DNA from: Albidovulum sp.
GTDB lineage: Bacteria; Pseudomonadota; Alphaproteobacteria; Rhodobacterales; Rhodobacteraceae
Length of the DNA: 64,000 nt
NCBI GenBank assembly: GCA_020637635.1
Contig: JACKKB010000011.1
Coordinates: 71,378-135,377 of the forward strand
Reading direction: 5' to 3'
Part shown: positions 22,766 through 31,292 of the stretch, in pieces
Layout of the letters: each line of letters opens with the position of its first letter
Numbering within the stretch: position 1 is the first letter of the stretch
Notes under the pieces: generated by a model
Seen by the model: only the letters and a program-made list of their open reading frames with translations
Database searches by the model: none
Told to the model about the DNA's origin: nothing
Position numbers and translations under genes: made by a program

Positions 22766-23355
22766 TGCGGGTTCTCGCGTTCTCGGATCTTCACCTGGAT
22801 ATCGCCGCGCGGGACAGGATCCTTGCCGCGGCCGGGAATGCCGACCTGATCGTGGGGGCAGGGGATTTCGCCTCCCGCCGCGAGGGACTGGAGAGCTTCG
22901 TCGCCCCTTTCGGGGCGCTTGCCGGCAAGGCCGTCTTCGTCGCCGGAAACAACGAGACGGTGGACGAGTTGCGCGCCGCCACCCCCGTCCGGGTCCTGCA
23001 CGGAGAGACCATAAGCATGGGCGGTCTTCGCATAGCCGGCCTCGGGGCGGCGGTGCCGCCGCTGCCGCCCCTGCCCTGGGCGTCGTTCGATCTGACCGAG
23101 GAGATGGCGACGCGGCTGCTCGATGGCATCGAGACGGCCGACATCCTGATCTCGCATTCGCCGCCAAAGGGCGTCTGCGACCGTCATGCGCGGATCGGGC
23201 CGATCGGTTCGGACGCCGTTCTGGCCGCCGCCCGGCGGCTGGAGCCGCGCTACCTGCTTTGCGGGCATGTCCACGATGACTGGGGCGCCCGGGGGATGAT
23301 CGGAGAGACCGAGGTGATGAATCTCGGCCCCCGCCCGACATGGATCGAAACCTGA
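22765..23355 (+). CDS. Metallophosphoesterase (calcineurin-like)
   Basis: 196 aa. The five metallophosphoesterase motifs are visible: SDLHLD (residues 7-12), GAGDFASR, AGNNE in the GNHE position, ISHSPPKG, and CGHVHDDWG. A dinuclear metal site is therefore expected. Substrate unknown; short stand-alone members hydrolyse phosphodiesters or nucleotides. The ATG at 22765 overlaps the glycosylase stop; a GTG three bases earlier is also possible. Confidence 0.87.
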   Translation: MRVLAFSDLHLDIAARDRILAAAGNADLIVGAGDFASRREGLESFVAPFGALAGKAVFVAGNNETVDELRAATPVRVLHGETISMGGLRIAGLGAAVPPLPPLPWASFDLTEEMATRLLDGIETADILISHSPPKGVCDRHARIGPIGSDAVLAAARRLEPRYLLCGHVHDDWGARGMIGETEVMNLGPRPTWIET

Positions 23356-23366
23356 CGGAGCCGCGC

Positions 23367-23909
23367 ATGAGCCGTATCGACGAAACCAAGGACTTCATCC
23401 CCGTCCGCATCGCGGTGCTGACGGTATCGGATACGCGCGGGCTTGCCGAGGACCGTTCCGGCGACACGCTGGTCGAGCGGCTGACCGGGGCGGGGCATGT
23501 GCTGGCCGACCGCAGGATCGTGCAGGACGACCGCGCCGAGATCGCCGCCCGGCTGCGGGCCTGGGTGGCGGACCCCGGCATCGACGTGATCATGTCCACC
23601 GGCGGCACCGGGCTGACCGGGCGCGACGTCACGGTCGAGGCGCATCGCGATGTCTACGAGAAGGAGATCGAGGCCTTCGCCACCGTCTTCACCATCGTCT
23701 CGATGCAGAAGATCGGCACCAGCGCGGTGCAGAGCCGCGCGACGGGCGGCGTGGCCGGCGGCACCTATCTCTTCGCGCTCCCCGGAAGTCCCGGTGCCTG
23801 CAGGGATGCCTGGGACGAGATCCTGCGCTGGCAACTCGATTATCGACACCGGCCCTGCAACTTCGTCGAGATCCTGCCGCGGCTCGATGAGCACCTGCGG
23901 CGAAAATGA
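23367..23909 (+). CDS. moaB: Molybdenum cofactor biosynthesis protein B
   Basis: 180 aa from the ATG at 23367 with GGAG seven bases upstream; another in-frame ATG at 23340 would overlap the phosphoesterase. MogA/MoaB-fold: AVLTVSDTRGLAEDRSGD, a molybdopterin-binding STGGTGLTGRDVT loop, then the GTYLFALPGSPGA end. Adenylates molybdopterin or acts as its paralogue. It is about 12 kb from moaD-moaE. Confidence 0.92.
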   Translation: MSRIDETKDFIPVRIAVLTVSDTRGLAEDRSGDTLVERLTGAGHVLADRRIVQDDRAEIAARLRAWVADPGIDVIMSTGGTGLTGRDVTVEAHRDVYEKEIEAFATVFTIVSMQKIGTSAVQSRATGGVAGGTYLFALPGSPGACRDAWDEILRWQLDYRHRPCNFVEILPRLDEHLRRK

Positions 23910-23989
23910 CCTTGCCCGCCGCGCCCAGCTGTGGCCCGATGGGCTGACGGGGTCGCGTGACGCGGGGCGACGGCGGCAGGATCAACCGG

Positions 23990-25465
23990 ATGAGAATGTT
24001 CTTCAGAAGCCTGAGCGGGCTCTTCCTCGCAGCGCTGGCACTTGGCCTTCTGGCCTTGGGTGCGGGGATGGTGCGCAACGCCATCGTCGCGCGCAATGCT
24101 GCCGAGGGGCCGGCGCGCACGGCGGCCGAGCGTGCCGCGAGCGCGCGGGTCACGGCCGTGACAGCGGCGACGATCGCCCCGGTGCTGACGGCCTACGGCC
24201 AGATCGTCAGCCGCCGCAGCCTTGAACTGCGGGCCGGGGCGGCGGGCACGGTGAGCGCGCTTTCGGCGAACTATGCCGATGGCGCCCCGGTCGCCGCGGG
24301 CGAGCTTCTGGTGCGGATCGATCCGGCCGATGCCGAAAGCGCAGTCGATCTGGCGCGTGCCGGGCTTGCCGAGGCGGAGGTCGAGGCGGAAAAGGCGGCC
24401 GAGGCCGAGACGCTGGCCGGCGACGATCTGGCAGTGGCCGAGCGGCAGGTGGCCCTGCGCCAGCAGGCGCTCGACCGGCAGAGAGGGATCGCGGGCAAGG
24501 GGCTCGGAACGGCCGCCGATCTTGAAGCGGCCGAGCTTGCGCATCAGTCGGCCCTGCAGGGTGCCGTTTCGGCGCGTCAGGCGCTTGCCTCGGCGCGCGC
24601 GAATGCCAAGCTCGCCGAAACCGCGCGCGACCGCCAGAGGCTGGCCTATGCAGATGCCGAGCGGCGGCTGGCCGAGACCGAGCTGCGCGCGCCCTTCGCG
24701 GGGCTCCTCTCGGGGACCACGGCCGTTGCAGGCAGTCTTGTCACCAAGAACGAGAAACTCGGCGTTCTGGTCGATCCCGCGGCGCTGGAGGTGTCGTTCC
24801 GCATCTCGACGGCGCAGTTTGCGCGGCTGATCGATGCCCAGGGGGCGCTGCTGCCGCTCGCAGTGCGCGCCTCTCTCGACGTGGCCGGGCTCGATCTGGT
24901 GGCCGAGGGGCGCCTGTCGCGGGTCGATGCCGAGGTGGCCGAGGGATCGAGCGGGCGGATGATCTTCGCCACGCTCGGTCCGGCACCGGGCTTCCGGCCC
25001 GGGGATTTCGTCAGCCTCAGGATAGAGGAGCCGGCCCTTGACGATGTCGCACTGCTGCCGGCGGCGGCAGTCGGGGCCGATGGCGCGGTTCTCGTGCTCG
25101 GCCCCGAGGACCGGCTGCAGGCGGTGCCCGTCACCGTGCTGCGCCGGCAGGACGACGACGTGATCGTCGGCGCCGGGTCGCTGGCAGGGCGCGAAGTGGT
25201 GGTGGAGCGCACGCCGATCCTCGGGGCGGGGATCCGCGTCGCGCCGATCCGGCCCTCGGGCGGGGCGGGCGCCGAAGACGCGGGCGCCGATGACGGCGCC
25301 TCGATGATCGACCTGGCGCCGGAGCGCCGCGCCGCGCTCATCAGCTTTGTCGAGAAAAGCGCCACGATGCCGGCCGCGGCCAAGGCGCGGGTCCTGGCGC
25401 AGTTGCGCGAAGGTCCGGTGCCGGCCGAGGTCGTGAGCCGCATCGAAGCGCGGATGGGCGGCTGA
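23990..25465 (+). CDS. RND efflux periplasmic adaptor (HlyD/AcrA family)
   Basis: 491 aa from the ATG at 23990 (preferred over the GTG at 23957). One N-terminal membrane helix (FLAALALGLLALGAGMV), then a barrel-sandwich/lipoyl half (LELRAGAAGTVSALSANYADGAPVAAGELLVRID), a long coiled-coil hairpin (residues about 110-215) and the return half (TELRAPFAGLLSG). A C-terminal extension of about 90 residues is Ala/Asp-rich and helical. It bridges the RND pump to an outer-membrane channel that is not encoded here. The stop overlaps the pump gene start by one base. Confidence 0.88.
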   Translation: MRMFFRSLSGLFLAALALGLLALGAGMVRNAIVARNAAEGPARTAAERAASARVTAVTAATIAPVLTAYGQIVSRRSLELRAGAAGTVSALSANYADGAPVAAGELLVRIDPADAESAVDLARAGLAEAEVEAEKAAEAETLAGDDLAVAERQVALRQQALDRQRGIAGKGLGTAADLEAAELAHQSALQGAVSARQALASARANAKLAETARDRQRLAYADAERRLAETELRAPFAGLLSGTTAVAGSLVTKNEKLGVLVDPAALEVSFRISTAQFARLIDAQGALLPLAVRASLDVAGLDLVAEGRLSRVDAEVAEGSSGRMIFATLGPAPGFRPGDFVSLRIEEPALDDVALLPAAAVGADGAVLVLGPEDRLQAVPVTVLRRQDDDVIVGAGSLAGREVVVERTPILGAGIRVAPIRPSGGAGAEDAGADDGASMIDLAPERRAALISFVEKSATMPAAAKARVLAQLREGPVPAEVVSRIEARMGG

Positions 25466-28400
25466 TGGCCGGGCCGGGCGACAGCGGGGGACGGGCTGCC
25501 GCCAAGGGCCTTCTGGCCTATTTCACCCGCCACGCGACGGCGGCGAACCTTGTCTTCGTGCTCTGCATCGCCGCGGGACTGGCGGCGCTGCCGCGGATGC
25601 GGGCACAGTATTTCCCCGATGTCGTCGTGCAGGAAATCGACGTTTCGGTCGCCTGGGACGGCGCCGGGGCGGAGGATGTCGACAGGGCCATCGTCCAGCT
25701 TGTGGAGCCGGGGCTCATCGGCATCGAGGGGGTGCAGGATGTGACCTCCACGGCACGCGAGGGCCGCGCCGGAATCAACCTGGAGTTCGAACCCGGCTGG
25801 GACATGAACCGCGCGCAGGGCGATGTCGAGGCGGCACTCGCCGCGGCGGGGGCGCTGCCGGAAGGTGCCGACGACCCGACCGTCACGCTTGGCGCCTGGC
25901 GTGACCGCGTGACCGATGTCGTGATTTCCGGGCCGGTCGGCTATGACCAGCTGACCCGCCTTGCCGACGACTTTCTCGTGCGGCTGCACCGGGCCGGCGT
26001 CACCCGCGCCTCGATCCAGGGGATCGGCGCGCCGGATCTGACCGTCGAGGTCTCGGCCGCGGCGCTTCTGCGCTATGATCTCACGCTTTCGCAGATCGCC
26101 GAGCGGATCGCGGCCGAGGTCGATCCCGATCCTGCCGGCGAGATCGGCGGCGGCGCCGCGCGGTTGCGCACCGGCAGCGAAAAGCGCAGCCCCGAGGCGC
26201 TCCGCGCGATCGCGCTGCGCAGCGATGCGGATGGCGGCGCGCTCATGCTCGGCGATGTCGCGGTGGTGCGCCAGGAGGCCGGCAACGCCGTCCTCGGCTA
26301 TTACTCGGGCGGCAATCCGGCGGTGCTCCTGCGCGCCGAACGTTCGGCCGAGGGCGATGCGATCGCGATCCAGAAAAGCGTCGAGAGCACCGCCGCCGAG
26401 ATGCGCGCGACACTTCCGGCCGGGGTGACGATCGACCTCATCCGCTCGCGGTCCGAGGAAATCGAGGCGCGGCTCGACATCCTGCTCGGCAACGGGCTGA
26501 TGGGGCTGGGGCTCGTGGTCACACTGCTCTTCCTCTTCCTCAATGCGCGCACCGCCTTCTGGGTGGCGGCGGGCATTCCGGTGGCGATGCTGGCGGCGGC
26601 GGCGATCATGTATTCGGTCGGCATCACGCTCAACATGATGTCGCTCTTCGCGCTGATCCTGACGCTCGGCATCGTTGTCGACGACGCGATCGTGGTGGGC
26701 GAACACGCCGATTACCGCGCCCGCACCCTGGGAGAGCCGGCCGTGATCGCGGCCGAGAACGCGGTCCGGCGGATGGCGGCGCCGGTCTTTTCCTCGACCA
26801 TCACCACGGTCATCGCCTTTCTCGGGCTGATGGCGATTTCGGGGCGGTTCGGCGACCTCATCGCCGATATTCCCTTCACTGTCAGCGTCGTGCTGCTGGC
26901 ATCGCTGATCGAATCCTTCCTCATCCTGCCCAATCACATGGCGCATGCCCTGTCGCGGATCGGCCGGGGGCGCTGGTACGACGCGCCGAGCCGGGTCATG
27001 AACCGCGGGCTAGGCTGGGTGCGTGACCGGCTGGTGCGGCCGCTGACGCGGGCAGTCATCGTTGCGCGCTACCCGGTGATCGCCGGCGCCGTCGCGCTCC
27101 TGGCCTGGGAAGGCTCGCTCTTCCTGCGCGGGGACGTCGCGTGGCGGTTCTTCAACTCGCCCGAGCAGCCGGTCATCACCGGCAACTTCGCCATGCTGCC
27201 CGGGGCGACGATCGAGGATACGCGGCGCGTGATGGCGGCGCTCCAGGCTTCGACCGACGCGGTGGCGGAGACTTTCCGCGACGGGCAGGGCGGGGCCAAC
27301 CCCCTGCGTTTCGTCCTGGCCCAGATCGGGGCCAACTCCTGGCCCTATCTCGCCAGTTCCGACACCAAGGAGCCCGAACAGCTCGGCTCGATCTCGATCG
27401 AGCTCTCCGATCCCGATCTGCGAAGCTGGACAGCGTCCGATTTCGTCACGGCGCTGCAGAAGGCCGCGCCGCGCGATCCGATGCTCGAGGAACTGTCGTT
27501 CCGGGGCTGGCACTCGGGGCCCGGCGGCGATGCGATCGACGTGCAGCTCTACGGGGCCGGGGCCGGGGAGCTGAAGCGGGCCGCCGAGGCGCTGAAGCGC
27601 GGGCTCGAACGGTTTCCGGAGGTCTCGGGACTCGAGGATACCATGCCCTACGACAAGGACGAGCTGCTGCTCGATCTGACGCCCCAGGGGCGCGCGCTCG
27701 GCTTCACGGTCGAGGCGCTCGGGCGCGAATTGCGCAACCGGCTGAGCGGGATCGAGGCGGCGACCTTCCCTGACGGCACGCGCACCGCCGCGATCCGCGT
27801 CGAACTGCCCGCGAGCGAGCTGACGGCGGATTTCCTCGACCGGACGCAGCTCCGGACCGCGACCGGCAGCTACGTGCCGCTCGGCGATATCGTCAGCGTC
27901 TCGCACCGCTCCGGCTTCTCGACCATCCGGCGCGAGAATGGCCAGCGGGTGATCACCGTGACCGGCGCGCTCGACGAGGGCGACCCGGCGCGCGCGGCCG
28001 CGATCACCTCGGCGCTCGAGCGCGAGATCCTGCCCGCGATCGCGGCCGACCACGGGGTCGGCTTCGCGCTTGCGGGCCTGCACGAACAGGAGGACCGGTT
28101 CCTCAGCGATGCGCTTGTCGGGCTCGCCGGGGCGCTCATGGGCATCTTCGCGGTCCTGGCCTGGATCTTCGCGAGCTGGACGCGGCCGGTCGTCGTGATG
28201 TCGGTCATCCCGCTCAGCCTGATCGGGGCGATCCATGGCCACTGGATCTGGGACATACCCATGTCGATGTTCTCGGTCGTGGGGCTCATCGGCATGAGCG
28301 GGATCATCATCAATGACGCGATCGTGCTCGTCTCGACGGTCGATGAATATGCCCCGGGGCGGAACTTCCGCGCCGCCGTCGTCGATGCGGTGGCCGACCG

Positions 28401-28827
28401 GCTGCGTCCGGTCATGCTGACGACGGTCACGACCGTCTTCGGGCTGGCGCCGCTTCTCTACGAAAGCTCGCGTCAGGCGCAATTCCTGAAGCCGACGGTG
28501 ATCACGCTCTGCTACGGGCTTGGCTTCGGCATGGTGCTGGTGCTCCTCGTGGTGCCGGCGCTCTTGGTCGTGCAGCAGGATCTGCGGCGGCAGTTCGCGG
28601 CGCTTGGGCGGGCGGCGCGGATCGCGGCGCTCCGGCCCTATCTGGCGCTCGGCGCGCTGGCCACGCTGCTCGGCTTTGCCGTCTTTCTCTGGCCGGTCAT
28701 GGCCGATGGCGCGCCACCGCTGGCCGGCTTCCTGCGCTACATCGCCAGCGTCGCGGCGGCACTTCTGCTGATCGCGATGGCGGGGGCGGTGCTGATACGG
28801 CGGCGTCAGCCGCGATCGCACCCCTGA
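25465..28827 (+). CDS. RND efflux pump permease (AcrB/MexB-like)
   Basis: 1120 aa. Twelve-helix RND architecture: first helix AANLVFVLCIAAGLAAL, two large periplasmic loops, and helix 4 with the proton-relay residues in LILTLGIVVDDAIVVGE (near residues 395-411), repeated near residue 950 as MSGIIINDAIVLV. Members are normally about 1030-1050 aa; this one carries about 75 extra C-terminal residues with two further hydrophobic segments (LALGALATLLGFAVFLWPVM and YIASVAAALLLIAMAGAVLI). Substrates unknown. The end overlaps the convergent gene by 22 bases. Confidence 0.93.
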   Translation: MAGPGDSGGRAAAKGLLAYFTRHATAANLVFVLCIAAGLAALPRMRAQYFPDVVVQEIDVSVAWDGAGAEDVDRAIVQLVEPGLIGIEGVQDVTSTAREGRAGINLEFEPGWDMNRAQGDVEAALAAAGALPEGADDPTVTLGAWRDRVTDVVISGPVGYDQLTRLADDFLVRLHRAGVTRASIQGIGAPDLTVEVSAAALLRYDLTLSQIAERIAAEVDPDPAGEIGGGAARLRTGSEKRSPEALRAIALRSDADGGALMLGDVAVVRQEAGNAVLGYYSGGNPAVLLRAERSAEGDAIAIQKSVESTAAEMRATLPAGVTIDLIRSRSEEIEARLDILLGNGLMGLGLVVTLLFLFLNARTAFWVAAGIPVAMLAAAAIMYSVGITLNMMSLFALILTLGIVVDDAIVVGEHADYRARTLGEPAVIAAENAVRRMAAPVFSSTITTVIAFLGLMAISGRFGDLIADIPFTVSVVLLASLIESFLILPNHMAHALSRIGRGRWYDAPSRVMNRGLGWVRDRLVRPLTRAVIVARYPVIAGAVALLAWEGSLFLRGDVAWRFFNSPEQPVITGNFAMLPGATIEDTRRVMAALQASTDAVAETFRDGQGGANPLRFVLAQIGANSWPYLASSDTKEPEQLGSISIELSDPDLRSWTASDFVTALQKAAPRDPMLEELSFRGWHSGPGGDAIDVQLYGAGAGELKRAAEALKRGLERFPEVSGLEDTMPYDKDELLLDLTPQGRALGFTVEALGRELRNRLSGIEAATFPDGTRTAAIRVELPASELTADFLDRTQLRTATGSYVPLGDIVSVSHRSGFSTIRRENGQRVITVTGALDEGDPARAAAITSALEREILPAIAADHGVGFALAGLHEQEDRFLSDALVGLAGALMGIFAVLAWIFASWTRPVVVMSVIPLSLIGAIHGHWIWDIPMSMFSVVGLIGMSGIIINDAIVLVSTVDEYAPGRNFRAAVVDAVADRLRPVMLTTVTTVFGLAPLLYESSRQAQFLKPTVITLCYGLGFGMVLVLLVVPALLVVQQDLRRQFAALGRAARIAALRPYLALGALATLLGFAVFLWPVMADGAPPLAGFLRYIASVAAALLLIAMAGAVLIRRRQPRSHP

Positions 28828-29624
28828 AGCTCCACCGCCCGGCCGCCCTCGGCAAAGACGGTGATCCGCACCCGCGACAGATCGAGTGCAAATGGCTTGC
28901 CGTCCGACGGCACCAGATCGGCCTCGGCGTTCAGGACCGATCCCTTGCGCCGTGCCGTCGCCTGCGAGACCCAGATCGGGCTGCCCTCCACCTCGATCAC
29001 CGGCATTTCGCCGCCGCCGAGAGAGGGCAGCGTCAGCGCGGCCGAGAGCTTCAGCCCGTCGCGGATCGGTTCGACCGTGCAATGCGCCGCCGAGAGACCC
29101 GCCGCACGGGCATCGCCCGGGGTCGCGTCGAGCGCGCGGCGGATCGCCGGATCGGAGGCGCCCGGGCCTGACAGATCGGCGGCGACATCGACGGTAACGG
29201 GCACGCAGATTTCCTCGCAGACGCCAAGCGACACATGGGCGCTGGCGCGCATCGGCTGGCCCGGTGTGGCAGGTCGGAACTCGATCGGCAGCACCAGTTT
29301 GTCGCGATATCCGAGCGTGCGGTAGCCGTTCAGCTCAAAGATCTCCGGCCTTGGCCAGCGGAAGGTCACCGAGCCGAGGTTGCGCGATCCCTTCCAATCG
29401 AATTCGGGCGGGATGCCGGCATCGCCGGGGCTGCGCCAGTAGGTCTTCCAGCCCGGCGCGAGCACGAGGTGCAGGGCGGCGATGCGGGTGCCGTCGGGGG
29501 TTGTCCAGCCGGGACGCAATTCGGCGCGGACGACATTGTCCGGCACGCTCTGCGCGGCTGCAGGCGCAGCACCGGCCAGCGCGATGGCTGCGAGGACCGC
29601 GGCGGGAATGTTCGGCAACGACAT
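28806..29624 (-). CDS. Secreted DsbD N-terminal-domain protein
   Basis: 272 aa from the ATG at 29624; signal peptide (MSLPNIPAAVLAAIALAGAAPAAAQ, cleavage near residue 25). The mature part matches the periplasmic N-terminal domain of DsbD/ScsB: VRAELRPGWTTPDGT, LHLVLAPGWKTYWRSPGDAGIPPEFDW, LPIEF, VSLGVCEEICVPV with the conserved CxxxC pair, and a C-terminal beta half. The membrane and thioredoxin parts of full DsbD are absent. It may pass electrons to periplasmic proteins (cytochrome c maturation or copper handling); specificity is inferred only. Confidence 0.82.
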   Translation of the reverse strand: MSLPNIPAAVLAAIALAGAAPAAAQSVPDNVVRAELRPGWTTPDGTRIAALHLVLAPGWKTYWRSPGDAGIPPEFDWKGSRNLGSVTFRWPRPEIFELNGYRTLGYRDKLVLPIEFRPATPGQPMRASAHVSLGVCEEICVPVTVDVAADLSGPGASDPAIRRALDATPGDARAAGLSAAHCTVEPIRDGLKLSAALTLPSLGGGEMPVIEVEGSPIWVSQATARRKGSVLNAEADLVPSDGKPFALDLSRVRITVFAEGGRAVELQGCDRG

Positions 29625-29736
29625 GACTCCGGCATAGGCGATTTCAGCACAAATGAAAGGCAGATCCTTGCCGCTCACAAAGAGTTTTGTGCACCGGGGC
29701 CTTGTGCGAAGCCGGCACGGGGGCGATGCTCGGGGC

Positions 29737-30303
29737 ATGGAAACCGCCATGGATCTCAGCGGCCAGTTACTCGTGGCGATGCCGGGGATGGGCGATCCGC
29801 GGTTCGAGCGGAGCGTGATCTTTCTCTGCGCGCATTCGGCCGAGGGCGCCATGGGGCTGATCGTCAACCGTCCGGTTCCCGATCTTTCGTTCGAGGACCT
29901 CTTGGATCAGCTCGGGCTCGAGCTTGGCTCGGGGCAGCCGCCGATCCGGGTGCATTTCGGCGGGCCGGTCGAGGTTTCGCGCGGTTTCGTGCTGCATTCG
30001 ACCGATTACGGCGGACAGGGTGCGACGTTGCAGGTCGACGACCGTTTCGGCATGACCGCGACGGTCGACGTGCTCCAGGACATCGCCAGGGGCGCGGGGC
30101 CCGGCGTCTCGCTCCTGGCGCTCGGCTACGCCGGCTGGGGGCCGGGGCAGCTCGAGAGCGAGATCCTGCGCAACGGCTGGCTGACCTGCGCGGCGTCGCG
30201 CGATCTGGTCTTCGATGCGCCGGACGAGGCGAAGTGGGCGCGTGCGCTGGCGACGCTCGGCGTCGATCCGGTGACGCTTTCTCCGTCGGCCGGGCACGCC
30301 TGA
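29737..30303 (+). CDS. yqgE: YqgE/AlgH family protein (UPF0301)
   Basis: 188 aa. The family's core is complete: DLSGQLLVAMPGMGDPRFERSVIFLCAHSAEGAMGLIVN, VHFGGPVEVSRGFVLHS, LLALGYAGWGPGQLESEI and NGWL. The start is METAMDLSGQ at 29737; a second Met 12 bases later is possible. The biochemical function of the family is not established. Converges with the GFA-GNAT fusion gene. Confidence 0.9.
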   Translation: METAMDLSGQLLVAMPGMGDPRFERSVIFLCAHSAEGAMGLIVNRPVPDLSFEDLLDQLGLELGSGQPPIRVHFGGPVEVSRGFVLHSTDYGGQGATLQVDDRFGMTATVDVLQDIARGAGPGVSLLALGYAGWGPGQLESEILRNGWLTCAASRDLVFDAPDEAKWARALATLGVDPVTLSPSAGHA

Positions 30304-30306
30304 GCT

Positions 30307-31155
30307 TCAGTCGAGCGCGCGCCGGTAGGTGCGCGAGGTCGCCCGGTCAAAGCCCTCATGGGCGGTTTCGCCCGCGGGCACGAAGCCCATGGCCGCGAAG
30401 GCCCTTTGGTTCGCACTCAGCTCAACCCGGGTCTGCAGTTCCAGCGCGCCCAGGCCTCGCGCACGGGCACGCACCGCCGCGTGGTCGATGAGTTGCCGCG
30501 CGAGACCCTCGCCGCGCCGCGCGCCGGCGACCGCGAGCTTGCCGACGTAGAGCGCATCTGCCTTCGGCGTCAGGAAAACGCACGCTATCAGGCTGTCCCG
30601 CTCCTCGATCACCCAGACCTCGCCGGCGCCGGCTTGCCGCGCGATGTCGTCAAGGCTCAGGCGGTGCATCGACGAGGGCGGGTCGATGACCCCGTCCATA
30701 TAGGCGAACTCCGTGCGGATGAGGTCAAGGACCGGCCCCATGTCATCGCCGGGCTCAAGGCGCCGCGGGGTGTAGCGGCGCGGCAGCCCGTCGGCGAGGC
30801 GAAGCCAGGGCAGGCGCTCTTGGGCATGGACATGCGCCGTGGCCGCGAATGTCTCCGGCGCGTCGAGCGTGCAGGCGTAGAGGTCGATCTCGTGGCTGCG
30901 CTCATGGCTCTGGTAGGCCATCTGCGACCCGCAGCGGGGGCAGAAGGCGCGCGTTGCGCCGGGGCTGGAGCGGTATTCGGCGGGCGTCGACGCGACCCAG
31001 CCGAACCGCGCGCGATCGACGGCGAAGAAGCTCGTGAAAGGCGATGAGGTCGCGCGCCGGCAGCTCTCGCAGTGGCAATGCACCTGCCAGTTCGGCGTGC
31101 CCTCGAAGCGATAGCGCACATTGCCGCAAAGGCACCGTCCGGTTCCACCGTCCAT
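30307..31155 (-). CDS. GFA (CENP-V)/GNAT two-domain fusion protein
   Basis: 282 aa. Residues about 1-130 form a GFA/CENP-V zinc domain: GRCLCGNVRY, HCHCESCRR, FCPRCGSQMAY. Residues about 140-282 form a complete GNAT acyltransferase: EVWVIEERDSLIACVFLTPKADALYVGKLAVAGARRGEGLARQLIDHA with the acetyl-CoA loop RRGEGLA, then ELQTRVELSANQRAFAAMGF. Both halves retain their binding residues. The start has GGGGAGCGG upstream. The substrate is unknown; the fusion suggests that the two activities act on the same small molecule or protein. Confidence 0.85.
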   Translation of the reverse strand: MDGGTGRCLCGNVRYRFEGTPNWQVHCHCESCRRATSSPFTSFFAVDRARFGWVASTPAEYRSSPGATRAFCPRCGSQMAYQSHERSHEIDLYACTLDAPETFAATAHVHAQERLPWLRLADGLPRRYTPRRLEPGDDMGPVLDLIRTEFAYMDGVIDPPSSMHRLSLDDIARQAGAGEVWVIEERDSLIACVFLTPKADALYVGKLAVAGARRGEGLARQLIDHAAVRARARGLGALELQTRVELSANQRAFAAMGFVPAGETAHEGFDRATSRTYRRALD

Positions 31156-31264
31156 GATCCGCTCCCCGATTGTGGCGGCGCAGTCTGGCGCCAGGCGGGG
31201 GGCGGAGGCAAGGGCCCCGTTTGCGGGCGGGTGAGCAAGGAAGCCGCGCGAACGCTCCAATATC

Positions 31265-31274
31265 TTGTGGATAA
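31265..31274 (-). promoter_or_regulatory. DnaA-box consensus in the smc upstream region
   Basis: The reverse strand of 31265-31274 reads TTATCCACAA, an exact match to the DnaA box TTATCCACA. It lies 18 bases before the ATG at 31293 and about 95 bases before the TTG alternative of smc. Otherwise the 137-nt gap between the divergent GFA-GNAT and smc genes shows no other clear motif. Confidence 0.45.
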
Positions 31275-31292
31275 CGGCAAAGCGCCGCCCAT

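Noticed and set aside
21092..23632. Long minus-strand open frame covering pyrB, the glycosylase and the phosphoesterase
   Set aside because: Runs through three well-identified genes in shadow frames; no homology.
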